NCBI GenBank assembly: GCA_027297485.1
Contig: JAPUHZ010000112.1
Coordinates: forward strand, 1-21,108
Direction of reading: 5' to 3'
DNA: 21,108 bases
DNA from: Deltaproteobacteria bacterium
Lineage (GTDB): Bacteria; Desulfobacterota_B; Binatia; UBA9968
Of this stretch, positions 17,121 to 21,108 are shown piece after piece. Each line of letters starts with the position of its first letter. The first letter of the stretch is position 1. Under the pieces are notes generated by a model that had not been told where the DNA came from, did not search any database, and worked only from the letters and a program-made list of their open reading frames with translations. The translations under genes and the position numbers were made by a program.

Positions 17121-17668
17121 AGCTCTTCGGGATCCTCTCTTTACCTGAGCTCGGGGCAGCCGCTTCTGCCGGGGTGGAGGAGCATGCAGCCTCTGTGACC
17201 CAGGTTATTTTTCCGTTTATCAACTTTCTCATTTTTCTCTACCTCTTAAAGCGCTATCTGTTGCCATTGATCAAAGACCATCTCCATTCGCGGCGTGAAC
17301 AGATTCTGGGCGCCGTGAAAGAGGCAGACGAGGGTAGAAAACATGCAGAGGCGACGATCCGGGACTACCGAGGGCGGTTGGCGTGCCTGAATGAGGAGGT
17401 CCAAAGGATCCGGGAATCTCTTAAGGCTGAGGGAGAGAGAGAAAAAACCAAGCTGCTGCGTGAAGCGGAAGGGTTGGCGTCCAAGATCAAAGAAGACGCT
17501 CAGTTCCTCTCGGAGCAGGAGATCAAGCTGGCGCAGCAGAAGATCCGCGGAGAAATGGCCCGCTTAGCCCAAGAGGCTGCGCAGAAAGCGGTTCAGCGTT
17601 ATCTCACGCCCGCAGATCAAAAGCGTTTGGTGGAAGAGTTCTTGCTTGGGGTAGGGAAGGTTAGATGA
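17117..17668 (+). CDS. atpF: ATP synthase Fo subunit b
   Basis: A 183-residue b subunit of the peripheral stalk. A short Ala/Glu-rich leader precedes the membrane helix (about residues 28-46, VTQVIFPFINFLIFLYLLKRY). LLPLIKDHLHSRREQILGAV and a long helical domain to about residue 165 follow, with KRLVEEFLLGV at the end, where delta is contacted. The start ATG overlaps the stop of the previous gene and its own stop overlaps atpH by the same ATGA arrangement, so all three are probably translationally coupled. It diverges strongly from the b' protein, which favours a heterodimeric b/b' stalk over a recent duplication. The usual Fo genes atpB and atpE are absent from this stretch and must lie elsewhere. 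Confidence 0.91.
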   Translation: MKLFGILSLPELGAAASAGVEEHAASVTQVIFPFINFLIFLYLLKRYLLPLIKDHLHSRREQILGAVKEADEGRKHAEATIRDYRGRLACLNEEVQRIRESLKAEGEREKTKLLREAEGLASKIKEDAQFLSEQEIKLAQQKIRGEMARLAQEAAQKAVQRYLTPADQKRLVEEFLLGVGKVR

Positions 17669-18207
17669 TAGAAGGAAGTTTAAGTCGAAGATACGCAAAG
17701 GCCCTTTTTCAATTGGCGCTGGAGGACCACAGAGAGGAGCAGATAGGGCAAGAGATCGAACGGTTCGTCACTACCTATACGGCTTCACCCCTGATGGCAG
17801 TCCTCAATAATCCCGCCTTTGGTGTGCAGAGTCGGAAGAATATTGTTGTCCAGATAGCAAAGGTCTTACAGCTCTCCGCACTGTCTATTCAATTTTTATC
17901 CCTATTATTGGAGCGGGACCGTTTGGCCTTTGTTCCCTCTATTGTTTCTCGTTATCGCCGTCTCCTCGAAGAGACGAAAGGTCGGGTGGAGGCACGGGTT
18001 GTGACTACCAGCCACTTGGAGGAGGCCACGCGTGAGAAGTTGTGCGAGGCGCTGCAGAGGGTCTCTGGGAAAGAGGTGCTCATCCATGAAGAGATCGATC
18101 CGGGGCTAATAGGGGGAATGCTGGTTCAATTGGAAGGCAGGATCTATGACGGTAGTGTACGCACTCAGCTTGAGAAGATGAAAGAGCGCATCGAGCACGC
18201 ATATTAG
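17665..18207 (+). CDS. atpH: ATP synthase F1 subunit delta
   Basis: A 180-residue delta (OSCP-type) subunit that caps the F1 head and holds the peripheral stalk. Signatures: an N-terminal LSRRYAKALFQLALED helix, LSIQFLSLLLERDRLAFVPSIVSRYRRLLEE in the middle, and the C-terminal IDPGLIGGMLVQLEGRIYDGSVRTQLEKMKERI motif. Length is standard. It begins in an ATGA overlap with atpF and ends 13 bases before atpA. Confidence 0.94.
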   Translation: MIEGSLSRRYAKALFQLALEDHREEQIGQEIERFVTTYTASPLMAVLNNPAFGVQSRKNIVVQIAKVLQLSALSIQFLSLLLERDRLAFVPSIVSRYRRLLEETKGRVEARVVTTSHLEEATREKLCEALQRVSGKEVLIHEEIDPGLIGGMLVQLEGRIYDGSVRTQLEKMKERIEHAY

Positions 18208-18220
18208 ATAGGAGGAAAAG

Positions 18221-19729
18221 ATGGAAATAGGCACAGCGGAGATCAGCCGGATCATTAAAGAGCAGATCCGGGACTACGATAAGGCTGTGGAAATTCAAGA
18301 GGTCGGCACGGTCCTTTCAACAGGCGACGGTATCGCCCGTATCTATGGCCTCGATCGCGTAGCCGCAGGAGAGCTGCTGGAGTTTCCCCACGGAATTTAC
18401 GGCGTTGCGTTGAATCTCGAAGAGGACAATGTCGGGGCGGCGCTCTTCGGTGAGACCCACATGATCAAAGAGGGCGATACGGTCAAGCGGACGGGCAGGA
18501 TCGCCGAGGTGCCGGTGGGGAAGGCCCTGGTGGGACGGGTGGTGAATGCCCTGGGTGAGCCGATCGATGGGCGCGGGCCGATCGAGACCAAAGAACGGAG
18601 AAGAATCGAGATCAAAGCGCCTGGGATCGTAGCGCGTCAGCCGGTCAAAGAGTCGCTGCAAACCGGGCTCAAGGCGATCGACGCGATGATCCCCATCGGG
18701 CGGGGGCAACGGGAGCTGATCATTGGCGACCGCCAGACCGGCAAGACCGCGCTCGCCATCGATACCATCATCAACCAAAAAGGGGGTGACGTCATCTGCA
18801 TCTACGTGGCTATCGGACAGAAGCTATCAACCGTAGCCCAGGTCGTGGATAAGCTGAGAGAGTACGGCGCCATGGACTACACGATTGTAGTTTGTGCCAG
18901 CGCCTCTGAATCCGCCCCGCTCCAGTACATCGCGCCGTACAGCGGCTGTACGGTCGGAGAACATTTTCGGGACAACGGCGGCCATGCCCTTTTGATCTAC
19001 GATGATCTCTCCAAACATGCCGTGGCCTACCGTCAGCTTTCGCTCCTGCTGCGCCGCCCGCCCGGACGCGAGGCCTTTCCTGGTGATGTCTTTTATCTCC
19101 ACTCCCGCCTCTTGGAACGCGCCGCCAAGCTGAGCGACGCCCGGGGCGGTGGTTCGCTGACAGCCCTTCCGATCATTGAAACCCAGGCCGGTGACGTCTC
19201 TGCCTATATCCCAACGAACGTTATCTCGATCACCGACGGCCAGATCTTTTTGGAAAGCGATCTGTTCTATTCCGGAGTCAGACCGGCCATCAACGTCGGC
19301 ATCTCCGTTTCCCGGGTCGGGGGGAATGCCCAGATCAAAGCGATGAAGCAGGTTGCCGGAACCCTCCGCCTCGACCTCGCGCAATACCGCGAGATGGCGG
19401 CGTTCGCCCAGTTCGGCTCCGACCTCGACCAAGCCACGCAACGGCAGCTCAATCGCGGCAGCCGTCTGGTTGAGCTACTCAAACAGGGCCAGTACGAACC
19501 GGTTCCCGTGGAAAAACAGATCCTGATCATCTTCGCGGGGACCAACGGCTTCGTCGATCATCTGCCGGTTACCGCCCTCAAAAAGTACGAGCATGAGCTC
19601 TATGCCTTTGTCGAGTCTAAGTATCCGGATCTGTTCCCCGAGATCTTCAAGAAACGGGAGCTGAACGAGGAGATGAGGGAGAAGATCAACAAGGTGTTGG
19701 AGGAGTTTAACGCTAGCTTTAAAGAGTAG
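18221..19729 (+). CDS. atpA: ATP synthase F1 subunit alpha
   Basis: A 502-residue alpha subunit, the non-catalytic nucleotide-binding partner in the alpha3beta3 ring. AGGAGG stands a few bases before the ATG. N-terminal [20 protein letters not shown] is typical. The P-loop GDRQTGKT is at 169-176, [11 protein letters not shown] carries the Walker B Asp, and SVSRVGG (362-368) carries the arginine finger R365. The C terminus ([22 protein letters not shown]) is complete. Reading runs without interruption into TAG at 19727-19729. Heptad array C begins at the very next base. Confidence 0.98.
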   Translation: MEIGTAEISRIIKEQIRDYDKAVEIQEVGTVLSTGDGIARIYGLDRVAAGELLEFPHGIYGVALNLEEDNVGAALFGETHMIKEGDTVKRTGRIAEVPVGKALVGRVVNALGEPIDGRGPIETKERRRIEIKAPGIVARQPVKESLQTGLKAIDAMIPIGRGQRELIIGDRQTGKTALAIDTIINQKGGDVICIYVAIGQKLSTVAQVVDKLREYGAMDYTIVVCASASESAPLQYIAPYSGCTVGEHFRDNGGHALLIYDDLSKHAVAYRQLSLLLRRPPGREAFPGDVFYLHSRLLERAAKLSDARGGGSLTALPIIETQAGDVSAYIPTNVISITDGQIFLESDLFYSGVRPAINVGISVSRVGGNAQIKAMKQVAGTLRLDLAQYREMAAFAQFGSDLDQATQRQLNRGSRLVELLKQGQYEPVPVEKQILIIFAGTNGFVDHLPVTALKKYEHELYAFVESKYPDLFPEIFKKRELNEEMREKINKVLEEFNASFKE

Positions 19730-19789
19730 TTTCGTGTTTCGGGTTTGGAGTTTCGGGTCAACTCGAAACTCGACACTAGCAACTCGGAA
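19730..19789. repeat. Palindromic heptad array C (atpA/atpG spacer)
   Basis: Four words, TTTCGTG (19730), TTTCGGG (19737), TTTGGAG (19744) and TTTCGGG (19751), are followed by TCAA (19758-19761). Four words of opposite sense come next: CTCGAAA (19762), CTCGACA (19769), CTAGCAA (19776) and CTCGGAA (19783). The layout is 28+4+28 bases. The innermost pair matches at six of seven positions, with the seventh a G-U wobble; outer pairs match at about four or five. As RNA it would be a hairpin with a four-base loop. It begins immediately after the atpA stop and ends 13 bases before the atpG ATG. There is no U tract, so it is unlikely to be a terminator. Confidence 0.78.
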
Positions 19790-19802
19790 CTAATAGAGAG
19801 TA

Positions 19803-20663
19803 ATGGCCACCCTTAAAGCGATACGCAAGCGGATTGGTTCGATCCGCAACACACAGCAGATCACCAAGGCCATGAAAATGGTATCCGCTGCCAAGCTGCG
19901 GCGTGCTCAAGAGGCGGTCGTGCAGGCTCGTCCCTATGCCGAGAAGATGGCTGATCTGCTTATAAACCTCGTCGCCCGGGTTTCGAGCGAGGCCCATCCG
20001 CTGCTCAATGTCCGGGAGGAGAAACGGATCCATCTTTTGCTCTTGACCTCGGATCGAGGTCTCTGCGGCGGCTACAATGCCAATCTGATCCGGGCGACCG
20101 AAAGTTTTATGCGTGGCCAAAGCGCTGCCAAGGAGATCCAACTCGCCCTGGTAGGGCGCAAGGGGGCGGATTATTTTCGCCGGCGCAACGCGCAGATATC
20201 TAACCGTCACATCAATATCGTAGCGACTCCTCCAGAGGAATTGGCGGCGGAGCTCGCCGGGAAGATGATCAGTCGTTTTGTGAGTGAGGAAACCGATGCG
20301 GTCTACATCCTGTACAGCCGCTTTCGCTCGGCCCTTTTCCAGGTTCCGACGCTAGAGAAGCTTATTCCTGTGGCTCCGGGAGAAAAAGAAGGCGAGGAGC
20401 AGCTCACTGAGTATCTTTTTGAGCCCGGGGTCGAGGCGCTGCTGTCAAGTCTCCTGCCCAAGGTCGTCGAGGTCGTGATCTATCGGGCACTGTTGGAGGG
20501 CGCCGCGAGCGAGCACGGCGCACGCATGACGGCGATGGATTCGGCGACCACGAATGCGTCGAAGATGATCGGGCATCTTACCATGCAAATGAACCGGGCC
20601 CGTCAGGCTTCGATCACCCAAGAACTATTGGAGATCATCGGCACGGCGGAAGCCTTGAAATAA
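19803..20663 (+). CDS. atpG: ATP synthase F1 subunit gamma
   Basis: A 286-residue gamma subunit, the rotating central shaft. The N-terminal helix [20 protein letters not shown] with [16 protein letters not shown] and the C-terminal [23 protein letters not shown] form the conserved coiled coil; [16 protein letters not shown] is the central domain signature. The ribosome site is poor: only GAGAG, two bases before the ATG, with heptad array C just upstream where a good site would normally lie. Length and both termini are standard. Confidence 0.97.
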   Translation: MATLKAIRKRIGSIRNTQQITKAMKMVSAAKLRRAQEAVVQARPYAEKMADLLINLVARVSSEAHPLLNVREEKRIHLLLLTSDRGLCGGYNANLIRATESFMRGQSAAKEIQLALVGRKGADYFRRRNAQISNRHINIVATPPEELAAELAGKMISRFVSEETDAVYILYSRFRSALFQVPTLEKLIPVAPGEKEGEEQLTEYLFEPGVEALLSSLLPKVVEVVIYRALLEGAASEHGARMTAMDSATTNASKMIGHLTMQMNRARQASITQELLEIIGTAEALK

Positions 20664-20688
20664 GGAATTGAACGGAGGACATGCAGTT

Positions 20689-21108
20689 ATGAATATGGGA
20701 AAGATCACCCAAGTTTTGGGAGCGGTCGTGGACGTCGAGTTTTCCGATGGTTCGCTGCCGGCGATCTACAATGCGCTCAAGATCAGCAATCCCGCGATCA
20801 GCGATGAAAAGTGGAATCTCGTAGTCGAAGTCGCGCAGCACTTGGGTGAAAATACGGTCCGCTGCATTACTATGGACACTGCCGAGGGTCTGGTTCGGGG
20901 TATGGAGGTCATGGATACCGGGGAGGGAATTACGGTCCCCGTTGGTCCAGAGACCTTAGGCCGGATTATCAACGTGATCGGTGATCCGGTTGACGAAGGG
21001 GAACCGATCAAGACCAAGAAGCGTTTTCCGATCCACCGCCCCACGCCGAAGTTTGTTGATCAGGAGACCAAGGTCCAAGCCTTCCAAACGGGTATTAAAG
21101 TGGTCGAT
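20689..21108 (+). CDS. atpD: ATP synthase F1 subunit beta, 3' truncated by the window edge
   Basis: The first 140 codons of the catalytic beta subunit. I start at the ATG at 20689 ([18 protein letters not shown]), with GGAGG at 20674-20678 ten bases upstream. The second Met at 20695 is too far from that site, and an ATG at 20681 is followed at once by an out-of-phase stop. Seen: the N-terminal beta-barrel domain ([21 protein letters not shown]), [19 protein letters not shown], and [21 protein letters not shown] with RFPIHRP. The sequence ends in FQTGIKVVD, just before the P-loop, which is outside the window. It is co-transcribed with atpG (25-base spacer). Confidence 0.97.
   Translation, partial: MNMGKITQVLGAVVDVEFSDGSLPAIYNALKISNPAISDEKWNLVVEVAQHLGENTVRCITMDTAEGLVRGMEVMDTGEGITVPVGPETLGRIINVIGDPVDEGEPIKTKKRFPIHRPTPKFVDQETKVQAFQTGIKVVD

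Noticed and set aside
10054..19789. The 7-base arrays as CRISPR or as Rho-independent terminators
   Set aside because: Units are 7 bases with no unique spacers and no cas genes. The stems lack a following U tract and lie between co-directional genes that should be read through.

Overview
The window is bacterial chromosomal DNA, densely coded on both strands, and cut at both ends inside genes: glutamate synthase gltB on the left and ATP synthase atpD on the right. The best lineage guess is a deltaproteobacterium-like soil or sediment organism (Desulfobacterota, Binatota, or a neighbour such as NC10). The main reason is the right-hand block, bactofilin then atpF', atpF, atpH, atpA, atpG, atpD, with two different b-type stalk subunits. 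That arrangement is known from Geobacter-type genomes. The assignment is inference only; there is no rRNA gene to test it.

Layout. (1) 1-5660: gltB (5' truncated) and gltD on +, the two subunits of NADPH-type glutamate synthase. (2) 5661-5972: a 312-base gene-free gap holding a 223-base segment bounded by perfect 15-base inverted repeats. (3) 5973-7638: an EamA-type exporter on - and a YdcF/DUF218 membrane-anchored protein on +, divergently placed. (4) 7651-13195: a five-gene operon on -. In transcription order it reads aldehyde dehydrogenase, benzoate-CoA-ligase-type acyl-CoA synthetase, class II aldolase/adducin protein, 4,5-dihydroxyphthalate-decarboxylase-like protein, and SDR protein. 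It looks like a catabolic cassette for an aromatic or related acid: aldehyde to acid, acid to CoA thioester, with decarboxylase or lyase steps. (5) 13338-14921: a divergent CaiC-like acyl-CoA ligase on +. (6) 14965-15813: two small genes on -, an unrecognised 131-residue protein and an NfeD-like membrane protein. (7) 15957-21108: a good sigma70-type promoter, bactofilin, and the F1Fo ATP synthase operon up to the first 140 codons of atpD.

The most unusual signal lies in three spacers inside operons: ALDH/ligase, ligase/aldolase and atpA/atpG. Each holds a compact array of about 57-62 bases built as four 7-base words, a 1-5 base linker, then four 7-base words that are reverse complements of the first set. 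The architecture repeats while the word differs at each place (roughly GGTAAAA, TTACTCG and TTTCGGG). Each array begins at, or within about seven bases of, the stop codon of the upstream gene. I know of no named element of this form. A dispersed element would carry a fixed sequence; here the geometry is fixed and the sequence is not.
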